From: Paramoeba atlantica
Lineage: Eukaryota > Discosea
Direction: 5' to 3'
Length of the DNA: 64,000 bases
Assembly (NCBI GenBank): GCA_977017575.1
Contig: CDRNVI010000024.1
Span: forward strand, 1-64,000
Part shown: one piece after another, positions 9,161 through 18,788 of the stretch
How positions within the stretch are numbered: position 1 is the stretch's first letter
How the letters are laid out: each line of letters begins with the position of its first letter
Made by a program: the position numbers and the translations under genes
Notes under the pieces: model-generated
What the model was told of the DNA's origin: nothing
Databases searched by the model: none
What the model saw: only the letters and a program-made list of their open reading frames with translations

Positions 9161-9537
9161 CCTATGTCTGCCACTTCCGCAGGATTGCGTATTTTTAATT
9201 TTCTATTCGCTTATTCATCGACGAAGTGGCAGCCACTTTTTTTTATCAATCAAAGAGGTAGAGAAGTACCCGAATTATTCATAGTTTTACCTTAGTTTGT
9301 TAGGACTCGAGGGTAAACTCGACAAAAGATACTTTGGCCCCCCGCTCTTAGTGCCGCGGTGAACTTGTAGTGCCGCATCACTTATAGTGCCGTTTTGAAA
9401 AATGACGAAAAGAGTTGTCCGAAAAAAAACTGACCATTTTTTTGACCAAAAAGGTTGAGTAAAAGTGGTGTAAATTTCTAATATTTTCATTTACGGAAAT
9501 CATTGAAACGTTATGCTTAGTTCCCTTCATCCATTCA
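9161..9537. other. Non-coding stretch between relics
   Basis: Three short repeats of TAGTGCCGC lie at 9351-9400. There is no gene signal and no strong secondary structure that I can see. Confidence 0.35.
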
Positions 9538-10375
9538 ATGACTGCTGATTCTCACGAAAACGAGGTGCCAGACAAAGCGCAAACTCGTGGATCGGCGATT
9601 TCAGTCCCTTTGGGGCAGCCGTCTTGGGGCAAATGCTATCACATGTCAATTGCTCGTCAGGTCGGATACAAGGAATTACAATTCATCGAAGAAGGAAAAA
9701 CAGCGTTTCCCATCAGAGAGAATGAAACACATATTTACACTGACGGGTGGCTTATTTACAAAAAGAATCAACAACTCCAGTGATGCGGCATCGTAATTCT
9801 GAGAGGAAGCGAGCGCACACAGTTTAAGGGGATGAAACCTCCTCTAGAATATTCCAGCTCAATTCAATCGATCGAATCATATGCAGCAATTGAGGCCATA
9901 AAAGGTGCACAATCGTACGAGGGAGACGTCATCTTACACACAGATTTTAAATATATGGGAATTCTTTAACGAAATTGTTCACAGATACATGTATAGGCTC
10001 ATAGGTTACCAATCCTTCGAAGACGGTAAGACAATGGAATTGCTAAAAGATGCTTACTTTTACATTAAGACCAACAGAAATTTTTATTGCGTAAAAGTAA
10101 AATCCCATAACGAAAATTCATACAACGACACAGCCGACTCCATGGCGAAAGAGGCTTTTGAGCTAGCAAAACACGAGCTTTCTGTTAAGTATTTGGGAGA
10201 CGTGCTGTTTCTGGAAGGGAAAAGAAAGACGGGTCAAAACCTGGGTCCCCGCTTAGCTAAAACTCAGCGTAAGCGACAAGGTGCCAATACAGAACAATCT
10301 CAGCCAACTGAAAAAACGTTCAAGGAACCGCTGTCTGCAAAATCCAAAATACGCGGAAACTGTCAAAAATACATA
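9538..10375 (+). pseudogene. RNase H region of retrotransposon, decayed
   Basis: Successive frames give ELQFIEEGKTAFPIRENETHIYTDG (first catalytic region, about 9675-9755) and IESYAAIEAI (about 9868-9900). ILHTDFKYMG follows (about 9930-9960), then YCVKVKSHNENSYNDTADSMAKEA (about 10085-10155), and finally a Lys-rich tail. The order matches a complete RNase H, but the frame is broken after the first block and again near 9970. The final open frame (9905-10378) is the longest surviving part. Confidence 0.6.
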
Positions 10376-10495
10376 TAAGAAAAACGATAAGATATTAACG
10401 ATAAGATATTAAACGATAATACGTATAAGAAAAACGATAATCAGGAAAGCAGTGATCAACATACCGTCAAACGATCTAGGAATTCGACGCGCAAC

Positions 10496-10789
10496 ATGAC
10501 CTCAACTGTGTTAAATACGAAAAAGCAGAAAAACAAAGATTCTGTCCCAGAGCCTCCACGAACAGCTCGACCTAATACAAATATACTAGTAAAAGCGCGT
10601 TCGAATCATCCGCAAAAGAAGAGGTTAAAAGATACAGGAGAGGAAGATACCAAAGTTTCAACAGGTGAAAAACTCAAAGAAGGTCGTCATAAGACTACGA
10701 AAACAACGCAGGTATTGTTAAGTTCGAGATCGAATACAGGGGGGAAATTAAGTTATGTCAACAAAAGTCGTGTTAATTTCTGGGATTAA
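10496..10789 (+). pseudogene. Basic C-terminal tail of the retrotransposon ORF
   Basis: A 97-codon Lys/Thr-rich frame follows the RNase H relic in the same orientation, after a short duplicated GATAAGATATTAAACGATAA block at 10380-10440. It is similar in character to the tails at 636-854 and 7700-7942. There is no domain. It ends next to CTTAAAGTCGTGTTAATCC-type inverted repeats near 10770-10800. Confidence 0.35.
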
Positions 10790-10799
10790 CACGACTTTA

Positions 10800-11400
10800 A
10801 GGAGGTGCAATTTAGTTCCAATAATTTCTTTGTATCGCTGCATGATTCAGAATACAGATGAGAACTAACCCGTTTGCTGTCGTGCTCACATCGGTAAGTG
10901 CCTTACACAGCAAACGAAAGCTAAGTACTGAGGTGTCATAGGGATCGAATGATTAGGATCCATAAAATACAAAGTCTGTTTGTTTTTGAAAAATTTTCTG
11001 TAAATTAGCCCCGCGCGGTTAGGAGGAAGGGTGTATGTTCAGAAGAAAATTGTAAATCCATTAACTGGGAAATTTTCCCAGTGTTGGCTGGTTGGTAAGC
11101 CGTGTTGAAGTACTATTCGTCAGCGCAACGTGTTGGTAACATCACGTTGGGAGTAGTAGTAGTAGTAATACACAGGGCCATTTGTCTCCGAAGAGATATG
11201 GCCCCCTAGTTCCAGCCTAGGTCCGCTGTGCGGATGCTGATGCTCGAAGCATCTGTACCAACACAGGAGTAATCTCAACCATAGAGGGCACACACCCGAC
11301 TTATCCTCCTATGAAAGGAAGCCACTAATTAACAGCTCCAGGGCAGGAGGGGTTCGCTACCCCCCAGCGTGGATTAACAAGTTAATCCACTACTCTGCCT
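10800..11400. other. Non-coding stretch with SINE-1 fragment
   Basis: Positions 11079-11150 resemble the SINE-1 body in plus orientation: GGTAAGCCGTGTTGAAGTAC then CAACGTGTTGGTAACATCACGTTGG. A (GTA)n run follows. The remainder, 11170-11400, has no recognisable element or gene. Confidence 0.45.
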
Positions 11401-12025
11401 TAATTTGTTGCGTGGAAACTACCCTAGTTTCTTGACGTCTTGTTGTGCTGACACCGGGTAGCTCCACAACATGGGAGATAGGGGCGCCGAAGGGCGGCGA
11501 AAAGAGGCGCGGTGGAGATCGAAAGGGCGGGGGAGAGTGCAGCGGCGGGAGAGCGCGGCGGGGAGCGCGACGGAGAGAGTGGCGGTGAGAGAAGTCGGCG
11601 AAGGGGGCGGCGAAGGGGCGACGAGGGGGGCGGCGAAGGGCGGAGAAGGGGGCGGAGAAGGGGACGGAGAAGGGGGGGCGAAGAGGGCGAAGGGGGCGGT
11701 GAAGGGGCGGCGAAAAGGGCGGCGAAGGGGGATGAAAGGGGCGGCGAAGCAGGGGGTGAAGGGGGGGCAGGAGCACAGGAGGGGGGCCAGGAGGGCGGCG
11801 CTGGTGGTGGGTAAGCGGGGCGGCGAAGGACGCGCAGGAGGGGGGGGCAGGAGGGCGGCGCTGGTGGTGAGCGGGGCGGCGAAGGACGCGCAGAGCAGTG
11901 GGCGGGGAGGGCGGGGGGCGAAAGGGGGGGGCGACGAAGTCAGCGCAGGAGGGGGGAAAAGAGGCAGCGAAGAAGGGGGCGCAGGGTAAAATGGTGTTGT
12001 GTAAATTTTCAACAAGGTAATTTTT
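11400..12025 (-). repeat. CCGCC-rich retroposon family, copy 1
   Basis: On the minus strand the element runs from a TTACCTTGTTG end near 12010-12020 through a 500-base CCGCC/CCCTTC low-complexity body. It ends in a conserved 3' block, GGAGCTACCCGGTGTCAGC followed by GACGTCAAGAAACT. The same layout recurs at 27480-27730, where the 5' end reads TTCTGTACCTTGTTG. Proline-rich and glycine-rich frames on both strands are products of the composition. The shared SL-like 5' end suggests copies of a trans-spliced RNA. Confidence 0.5.
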
Positions 12026-12169
12026 CAATATTGATCCGATTCGCTCCCATCGGGTCAATTGGGCATCCCTTCATCATGGGGTATTTTATCTCGCCGAACC
12101 AAGTTTTTCTCAAAAAACTTGCGTAAGTGCCCGATCGCTTGTAAACCGGGGGACGGAATAATATTAAGT

Positions 12170-12290
12170 TGTTGAAACTTAATAATAACTTGACAACTTA
12201 ATAATAACCTGTCAAACCTAATAATAACCTGTCAACGTTGTGAAACTTAATATTAACTTGTCGGCGGGTTATTATTAAGTTTGTAATAAA
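12170..12290. repeat. Left subterminal motif array of the transposon
   Basis: About six copies of CTTAATAATAACYTG in both orientations follow the left inverted repeat. Equivalent copies occur at 14668-14783. Such arrays in DNA transposons typically bind transposase. The role here is inferred. Confidence 0.6.
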
Positions 12291-13792
12291 ATTAACAAAT
12301 TGTTTTTTTATGTATGCAATCTTTAACAATATTTTTTTTATCTGAATCTTTACCCGACTTCATAAACTTCATAAATCTTTCTTTACCTTTATTCGGTGGA
12401 GCGTCGTGGGTTACACCATTTATCGAGCCGTCCTTGGAATGATTTTCGTGCCTGGACGCTTTTCCCACGCTTAAAGGCATCTTCGATTCTCTTAGCTTCG
12501 TCTCTCTCATCGTCATCGCTTGGTGGAACAAAGACATATCCTTCTAAACAATTCACATGCGACCACGATGCATCACAAGGGTCGATATACCCCAAGCTTT
12601 TGAATTGTTGAACAACGTTCATAGAAGAGGAAAGGGTCCCTGATTCATCAAGAGAGTCGTTGTCGAGGTTTATAACTTGTTCGTGCGCTCGGGCAACGGC
12701 ATTATGCATCCATTGTCTTTTTTGGCGGGCGGTCCGACGGATATGTTGTTCTCTGTGCCAAATGTTTACTTGCTCGCGTTTGTACGAAGAAGCATAAAAT
12801 ACATCAATCCATTGGATCCAGGATGTTGTTGCAGGGGGTAATATGGCACAATAGCAGTTAGCCACAGTGGCAAACGCATCGAGAACGTCACTTGTTATGT
12901 GAGATCGGCAGGAGTCTAGATAAACTAAAGTGTGGCCTGCGTCATTTATATCCAGTTCACGTTTGAGAAAGGGAATAAAGTCTTGGAGAAAAAAATCTTT
13001 GTTCACGACACCTTTCGGAGTAAAAGCTCGAGCCGTCCTTGCATCAAATATCTCGTGACTAGATCCTTTTCCAGCTCCTTTCCACACGATAAAAGGTTTT
13101 AGAAAGAAATGACTCGTTGGACTTCCATTTTTGTCCAGTTTCACGCCAGCACCGCAGATAAGCGTTGCGCATCGCTTCATATCATTCGGATTGCAACGCC
13201 CTCGTACATCTTCTTCTCCTCGCTGTGCAATTGTTTTTAAAGATTTCATGGACCCGCGAAATGATATGGGAATTTCATCAAAGTTCAGAACGGAACGAAA
13301 CTTTTTTGTTTTAAGACAGCGATAGGCAAACGTATGAAAGGAATGAATTCTTTTCTTTATCTCTTCACTTGATAGCTGAGTTGATCTCTTTACTAATCTT
13401 ATAGACCATTTGTAAGAGTGGAGGAATCTCCCTATCCTACGTTCGCTTACTCTTGTAATCCCCCGTGCTTTGTTCCGCTCTGGTGATTTGCGGTTTTCCT
13501 TTTTCAGCATGCGAAATGCCTCTTGGCGCACCATCTCGGTTGTTATCAAAGCATCGTTCTCTCGAGCTCCAAGAATAAAATAATGCAATTGTTGTTTTAA
13601 CCATTTCAGTTTATGCCCCTTTACATGCCTTTTACGCTTTTGACTATGCCTAGGAATATTAGAGTATGCCATAACTTGCTTTTTGTTAAAAATGTGGACA
13701 CGTTTCTTAGGGAATCGCTTGTCGATCCAAGAGTTTAACTTGCGGAGTGGTCCATAAGCATCTCGATCTTGTTGCGACCAGGAAATCCACTT

Positions 13793-13822
13793 CTCATATA
13801 TTACACGCTTTTGTCTAGCCGT
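13793..13822. repeat. Target-site duplication of SINE-1 copy 3, left
   Basis: The 30 bases here, starting CTCATATATTACACGC, are identical to 14203-14232. They flank the SINE exactly and are part of the transposase reading frame. The length is unusually long for LINE-driven retroposition. Confidence 0.9.
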
Positions 13823-14202
13823 CCAAATCATCCAAATCCAAATCATTCCGGATTGCTCCGGATGGTCACTGGCAAGCCAGACCCTTCACAGACAGATTTG
13901 GAAGTTCCGAGGCCGACGTTCTCTACCAGTTTCCGCTTGTCCAAGGCGGCACCAACGTGCTGTTGCCAACACGCTGCGTCGACGAATTGTACGTCAACAC
14001 GGCTTACCCAAGAGTTTTAAGCCGGGTAAGGGAGCTGGTTCCCTGAGGGGAGGGTCCGGGACGGTCCTCCGAGTACTGGGCCTAGTCGGTTCTCAGCCCA
14101 GCCTCTTAGAGTGAGGCCGCCAGGAATATTGCGATGAGCGGGTTTGAACTCGCCGTCTGAGCACCATGTGCTTCAAACTTTGAGTTCTTGCCACTCCGCC
14201 AC
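13823..14202 (-). repeat. SINE-1 copy 3, full length
   Basis: This is the reference copy, with both ends defined by the 30-base target duplication. On the minus strand it starts GTGGCGGAGTGGCAAGAAC, a tRNA-like head with a possible A box. A B-box-like AGTTCAAACCC sits about 55 bases in. A 300-base body with GAGGGTCCGGGACG-type GC-rich palindromes follows, and the element ends in GATTTGGATTTGGATGATTTGG. The head suggests pol III transcription. The ATTTGG tail suggests a partner LINE that recognises simple repeats rather than poly(A). Confidence 0.8.
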
Positions 14203-14232
14203 CTCATATATTACACGCTTTTGTCTAGCCGT
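14203..14232. repeat. Target-site duplication of SINE-1 copy 3, right
   Basis: Identical 30-base copy of 13793-13822 at the 5' (head) side of the minus-strand SINE. Confidence 0.9.
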
Positions 14233-14907
14233 GGATTCCACTCGACCGCGCACACCCTGGTCTATATGACGCCCCGTATATACTACGGAATGTTGTTTTT
14301 TGCGCTCGTTCTTGTCTTTCCCTCCAACAGTCAGCTCCGCTCCGTTATCTTCATCATCCGAAGTTGAATTACTCTTAATTTTACTTTCGCTCGCACTTTC
14401 AACATTATATCCTATTTCTTCTTCGCTTGAATTCACACTTTCACATTCGCTTTCACTTTCGCTCTCGCTAGCACTTTCACTTTCTCCATCGCTTCCGCTA
14501 CCAATTAAGTCCGACGAGTCATCAAGCATTTCTACCCCTTCATCATCCTCAAGGGACATAATCTCATCGTTTTCCTGAACGTAGGTTGGGTCACACTCTG
14601 CCTGAGCCAATCTATGAAGGGTCAAACTTTCGGCGAAAAAATCTCCTTCTCCCATCGAAAAACACAAACTTAATAATAACTTGACAACTTAATAATAACT
14701 TGTCCAGCTTAATAATAACCTGTCTAGCTTAATAATAACTTGTCTAACTTAATAATAAACCGCAACTTAATAATAAACCGCATCTTAATATTATTCCGTC
14801 CCCCGGTTTAGTATTTGTCACCGTAAAAAGTTTATGTCCTTTCCCCAAAACAGTGGCCCCCGTCGCAGAAAACCCGATACATTTGCTTATGTGAAAAGTA
14901 ATTTTTT

Positions 14908-15056
14908 CAACAAGGTACAGACACACCAACATCACGTTGGTGCCGCCTTGGAAAAGCGGAAACTGATAGACGATGTCGGCCTCGGAATTTCAAAATCTGT
15001 CTGTGAAGGGTCTGGCTTGCCAGTGACCGTCCGGAGCAATCTGGAATGATTTGGAT
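14908..15056 (+). repeat. SL-like motif joined to a 5'-truncated SINE-1
   Basis: Positions 14908-14921 read, on the minus strand, TCTGTACCTTGTTG. Positions 14925-15056 are the 3' part of SINE-1 in plus orientation, ending GGAATGATTTGGATTTTGG. The SINE lacks its head. The SL-like motif lies in the opposite sense to the SINE here, unlike at 3420-3465. Confidence 0.5.
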
Positions 15057-15531
15057 TTTGGTGGCCAGCCGTCCCCCCCAACACACTTGACCCCCCCCCT
15101 CCCCCCCCCCATCAGCACACCTAGGACCTCTAGAATGTGTTTGTCTAGTCTGTTTGTTCGAGCTTTCCTCGTTTCATGCGACTCGGGTCGCGCTGGGATT
15201 CATGAAAACAGCACATTTTGATCGTCCGGATACGTCCCGCATAATACTTGGACCATGCGGAGTACAAGAAGGTTCCTTCAGCAGCCCGTGATTAGGAAGC
15301 AACACTTCTACAGCCCTTGATCGGAAAATAAGTACACAATCCTGAGGATGTTGAAGACATGGGTAAAGTGAAGGAGAATTCGCCTTTTCCGAAATATAAT
15401 TAGATTTTCCGAAACACTGTTTCAAAAAGATACAAAAAAAGACGTAGTGGAAAGTAGTGTCTTTACCGATTTACAAAGAATGCCAGATATTTCCCAGCCG
15501 TTTTGGGTGCTTTACAGTAGGCTTGTGACGG
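15057..15531. other. C-rich tract and unassigned stretch
   Basis: Positions 15071-15112 contain C runs of 7-10. The rest has no supported gene. It probably contains the 3' untranslated region of the minus-strand LRR gene. Confidence 0.35.
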
Positions 15532-16134
15532 TTATTTTGAATTTATCTCTCTTAAATCGGTTCGATCTATATAAATTGAACGTTTCAGTTTTTCACAGAG
15601 TTTTTTTCGAGCCATATCACCCCAAAGGCCTGCATTATCCGCTAAATATAGGAAAGATAAGTCTTCTGGGAGGTTAAAAAAATTAACAGAACCGGAGAGC
15701 TCATTGTTACCTAACAGAAGCTTTTTCATTGTTCTTGGCATAGCTTGAAGATTAATGCTTCCGGTAAAGTTATTGCTGCCTAAGCTGAGATACTCCAGGT
15801 GGGGTGGCAGATCTTCTAGCGCGATACTACCAGAGAGCTTGTTCGATGACATTCGCAATTTAAGAAGAGTATCCGGTAAGTGTTTCCATTCTAGTGAACC
15901 TTCTAATTTGCGCGCTGCCCAATCAATTCCCATAACTTTGCCTTCTTGATTACAGGTTACTCCATCCCATTCGCAGGCTGGGGTACCGGCCTCCCACGAT
16001 GCATGATGATTGGATACATTTTCAATGAACTTCAACAGTTTATATTCCTGAGGTAATGACGCACGGACTCGCCCTAAACGTGTAGAACTGCATCTTTCGT
16101 CCTTTGTGGGAAAGGCAAACAGGGAATAGAACAT
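15532..16134 (-). CDS. Leucine-rich repeat protein
   Basis: A 200-residue protein. Residues 25-70 resemble a plant-type LRR N-cap, with EYKLLKFIENV, a Trp and CEWDGVTCN..GKVMGID. Four to five repeats of 22-24 residues follow, patterned LPxxLxxLxLxxNxLSGSIxL. The C-terminus is a basic non-repeat tail. No clear signal peptide or transmembrane segment is present. The start is the ATG at 16132-16134, preceded on the minus strand by a pyrimidine tract and an AG that could be the trans-splice acceptor. A second protein of the same design is at 26446-27156, also next to a mobile-element island. The function is unknown; LRRs bind proteins or ligands. Confidence 0.7.
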   Translation of the reverse strand: MFYSLFAFPTKDERCSSTRLGRVRASLPQEYKLLKFIENVSNHHASWEAGTPACEWDGVTCNQEGKVMGIDWAARKLEGSLEWKHLPDTLLKLRMSSNKLSGSIALEDLPPHLEYLSLGSNNFTGSINLQAMPRTMKKLLLGNNELSGSVNFFNLPEDLSFLYLADNAGLWGDMARKKLCEKLKRSIYIDRTDLREINSK

Positions 16135-16380
16135 TGAATAAAAATAACCAAGAAACTAAGGAGTGCGCATAAGAGAGGATACTTACGTTATGTTATAGGA
16201 AATTCTACTCTGATACAAAGCAGTGCGGGGTTGTAATCAGCTCTCTACTTTGCAGAATTCTAAGTAAACCCCTCTCACAGTTATTATTTACTGTCCCCCC
16301 CTATTTAGTGTTGAGTGAAATTCAGAAAAATTCAACACTAAATAGGGGGGGGTAAGAAATCTCCTCCTCTCAAAAAAAAG

Positions 16381-16398
16381 CGCGCCGCTTCGCGGCGT
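16381..16398 (-). terminator. GC hairpin plus T-tract cassette 1
   Basis: On the minus strand a CGCCGC-GAA-GCGGCG hairpin is followed by CGCGC and TTTTTTTT. It resembles an intrinsic terminator in form. It is one of six like-oriented copies. Confidence 0.4.
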
Positions 16399-16709
16399 AT
16401 TGTTTTCAAAACCATGAGTATAGTATTTTTTTCACTCAGTTGGGGATACAACTTTATGAACGCTGTGGGGCATTTGTATAAAAGCCCTGTGGGGGGACAT
16501 ATTTTACAAACTGAACAAAAACCTGCCTTGATTCTTCTCTTGGATTGCTGCTCCGTACATACCACGCGCTTTGTACTTATCGCGCGCAACGAAGACACTT
16601 TTTCATGGTTGCGAATTGTATACATTCCAGCAAAGTGCACATGAAGACTTCAGCCTTGTGATGTGGGTTTCTTTAACCGTTTGAAACCAAACTATTAGAC
16701 CACCTAATC

Positions 16710-17072
16710 ATGGCCTTACTGAAATACTGTCAGAGTCAATACACTGAGGGAAAGCGAATCGGTGACACTCGGTCGATCGGAGCAAAAATAAGCAAAGCGC
16801 AGCTTCTTGACAGTATTATCAAAACGTACGCCCACCTTAATGATAATCGGCAGAGGTATGCCAATGTTCAAGCGTGGAGTAAGGTCGGAATTTCGCCGGA
16901 AAGTCTAAATAAACCAGAAAACATCCTTGAAGCGATTCGCCGGGCGAGCGAACTGCTTACAGTGGTACCGGTTCTTGATGCAGCAGAAGAAAATGAAGAG
17001 GAATTTCCCCTGAAAGTGCTGATCACCTCTTTGTTTTGTAAAAGCCTTCGTAAATTTATTTACCACCAGTAG
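16710..17072 (+). CDS. Orphan protein inside element E1
   Basis: A 120-residue frame on the plus strand, opposite to most genes here. It is predicted to be mainly helical. A KISKAQLLDSIIKTYAHLNDN segment is followed by an acidic stretch (AAEENEEEF) and a C-terminal KSLRKFIYHQ. I recognise no domain. It is the only long plus-strand frame with normal amino-acid composition in E1, so it may be carried cargo or an accessory protein of the element. Chance coding is not excluded. Confidence 0.4.
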   Translation: MALLKYCQSQYTEGKRIGDTRSIGAKISKAQLLDSIIKTYAHLNDNRQRYANVQAWSKVGISPESLNKPENILEAIRRASELLTVVPVLDAAEENEEEFPLKVLITSLFCKSLRKFIYHQ

Positions 17073-17368
17073 TTAATTTTTTTTAGACAAATTTGTTGTT
17101 AGGAAGAGCGCTTCTCTCGACGCATTTTCATTACTTACTCTATGTTTACTTACCGGAACTGAACTAAAACTTCTTAACTGATGTAAAAAGTCGATGTAAA
17201 AATCAGTATCCTTGGGAAGCTTTCTCATTGATTTTTATAAACATAAATTTAAATTTTCATTTTTGCTATAAATTATAAATTTATTTATAAAAATGAATGA
17301 GAGGGAGAGTAAACAATCACAAATAACAAGCAAAGATAAGAAAAAAAGCGTTATGGAAAAAAAATCAA

Positions 17369-17385
17369 GCGCCGCTTCGCGGCGC
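17369..17385 (-). terminator. GC hairpin plus T-tract cassette 2
   Basis: GCGCCGC-GAA-GCGGCGC is perfect over 7 pairs on the minus strand and is followed by TTGATTTTTTTT. It has the same orientation as cassette 1, so the pair is direct, not inverted, within E1. Confidence 0.45.
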
Positions 17386-17459
17386 CTATACGCACCGAAC
17401 CCAAAATTCAACACTAAATAGGGGGGGTTGAGCACTCAATAGTAAATAGGGGGGGACAG

Positions 17460-17995
17460 CACATGTAAATAATACGAGCATGCAAATAATAACTGTGTTT
17501 GTAAATATTACGTGTGTTTTACACTTATTATTTACATTTGCGATAAAGGGCACGAAAAAGTGAAAGAAAGCCCGAAACACCGAAAAACATTCAGCGGTTA
17601 GTTCCTCTTGCTGCTCCCGTGTTCCACTTGCTGCTCCCGAAATTGAGCCTTTTCGATGAGATACCCAGCCAACCGATACTGGTAAGGCACTCAAAACGGC
17701 TTAAAACACTGGGAAAGCTGGAGAGTTTGTGAAAAACATTGAGTTTTTGTCTTAGGTCTCGCAAAAATAGTATTAATAGCATTTGCCAAGAGAAGAGTTC
17801 ATAAAAGTGAACTCGCAGTCCAATATGAGCGTGGCTTATTGCGGTGGTTGCATAACTACCGCTCTACCCTCGATTATTGAAAGAAAAAGTCAACAAAAAC
17901 AGTGAAAATATAAAGAGAAACGCAGTAATACAATAGAAGAAAAAAATATAAAAGGGGCTCCGGTAGTCCAAAACTGAAAAAAAAAATTCAAATAA
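17460..17995. other. Intergenic, nothing recognised
   Basis: AT-rich sequence with several short frames on the minus strand that lack homology. No repeat shared with other parts of the window was found here. Confidence 0.3.
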
Positions 17996-18530
17996 ATTGG
18001 TGGTCCACGGGGGTCCAGGGGGATACATCGCGATTTTTTTTTCGTTTTTTTTGCTTTTCAAAAAAAGCGGCGATGATTTTCCACCCCCCACCCCCACCTG
18101 GGGGTCCCCCCCCTGGTACGCGCAGGATGGGTCCGACACGGTCAAAACTTCCGAATTTTTTGGGTGGACCCAAAAAATCTATTTTTGACGCGAAAAAAAG
18201 AAAAAATATTATTTTTCCAAAATCGACTCCTAAAACGCTTTTTAAGAGTTTGGGACCTCAGCTACCATTCAACGACGTTTTTTGACAGATTCGCCTCCGG
18301 CCCGTACTGGTAAGGCATCAAAAACGGTCCAAATTCGGGTTAAAATTTCGCAATGTTCGCCGAAAAATCGAGCTTTTTCACCCAGGAAAATAGATTACTC
18401 CTGATCTTTTGGCGATTTTTCTTTCTTAGGCTCTTCGTTAAACGCGGAGGTAGTTTTCAACGCGAAGCGCGTATCATGAGTGACTTCTATGTTGAAAACA
18501 ACCACCGCGTTTAACGAAGAGCCTAAAAAT
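17996..18530. repeat. 535-bp dispersed repeat, copy 1, with terminal foldback
   Basis: Matches 25412-25920 throughout: GGGGTCCAGGGGG, CCCCTGGTACGCG, AAAATCGACTCCTAAAAC, TACTGGTAAGGCATCAAAA. It ends in a hairpin with 36-base arms at 18426-18461 and 18491-18526 (TTAGGCTCTTCGTTAAACGC and complement, two mismatches). No coding capacity is conserved between the copies. It is probably a non-autonomous element. Confidence 0.7.
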
Positions 18531-18610
18531 CCCAATGATTAGTACGAAGGTATTTACACACATGTATTATTATGAATTTATTATATAGATTACTAGTACA
18601 GTATAATGTA

Positions 18611-18788
18611 CCTAGGGTAAAGTGGACGAGGGAGATACCAATAGTGTGTGTGCGGCAGTTTCCACAGGACAAACGGCATCTCTACCTTTTTAGGCGCTTT
18701 TCTTCATGCCATAAGGGAGATACCGTTTTTCCTGTGGAAACTGCCGCACCCACACTATTGGTATCACCCTCGTCCACTTTACCATAGG
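18611..18788. repeat. Foldback with 72-base arms
   Basis: Arms at 18611-18682 and 18717-18788 are complementary over 72 bases with about six mismatches; the loop is 34 bases. Weaker similarity extends about 10 bases further out. The open frames crossing it are products of the symmetry. It is either a MITE or the template of a long hairpin RNA. Confidence 0.75.

Larger units (their letters stand above)
12389..14655 (-). pseudogene. pogo/Tigger-like DDE transposase, split by SINE
   Basis: The N-terminal part (14655-14233, ATG at 14653-14655) is very acidic and Ser-rich. The C-terminal part (13822-12389) carries a basic DNA-binding region and a DDE_1-type catalytic domain. Its three acidic residues are in NFDEIPI (codon 13277-13279), VYLDSCRSH (12914-12916) and QWIDVFY (12803-12805). 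The catalytic spacing and PPATTSW box fit pogo/Tigger enzymes. SINE-1 sits between the halves. Both copies of the 30-base target duplication encode TARQKRVIYE in the same frame, so without the insertion the frame would be open for about 618 residues. The gene was therefore apparently intact when hit. It is now inactive unless the SINE is bypassed. Confidence 0.8.
12142..14810 (-). mobile_element. Tc1/mariner-pogo type DNA transposon
   Basis: Perfect 27-base inverted repeats bound the element at 12142-12168 and 14784-14810. They begin with TA and AACCGGGGGACGG; the TA pair is the expected target duplication of this superfamily. Arrays of a subterminal motif, CTTAATAATAACYTG, occupy 12170-12290 and 14668-14783, probably transposase binding sites. 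The internal gene is a DDE transposase on the minus strand. The element contains a 380-base SINE-1 insertion. Without it and its target duplication the element would be about 2.26 kb. Identical ends suggest recent activity. Confidence 0.85.
16291..17459. mobile_element. Inverted-repeat element E1 with orphan ORF
   Basis: Inverted repeats of 27 bases with two mismatches (CTGTCCCCCCCTATTTA then GTGTTGAGTG) lie at 16291-16317 and 17433-17459. Inner copies of TTCAACACTAAATAGGGGG occur at both ends (16330-16351 and 17407-17427). GC hairpins sit just inside at 16381-16398 and 17369-17385. The interior contains a plus-strand ORF (16710-17072). A solo right end of this family lies at 49645-49697. The size and structure fit a non-autonomous or poorly known DNA transposon. 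Confidence 0.6.

Noticed and set aside
11471-12058. Long glycine/arginine-rich (plus) and proline-rich (minus) open frames
   Set aside because: Both follow from the G-rich low-complexity body of a repeat. Several frames are open at once and the peptide repeats mirror the DNA repeats.
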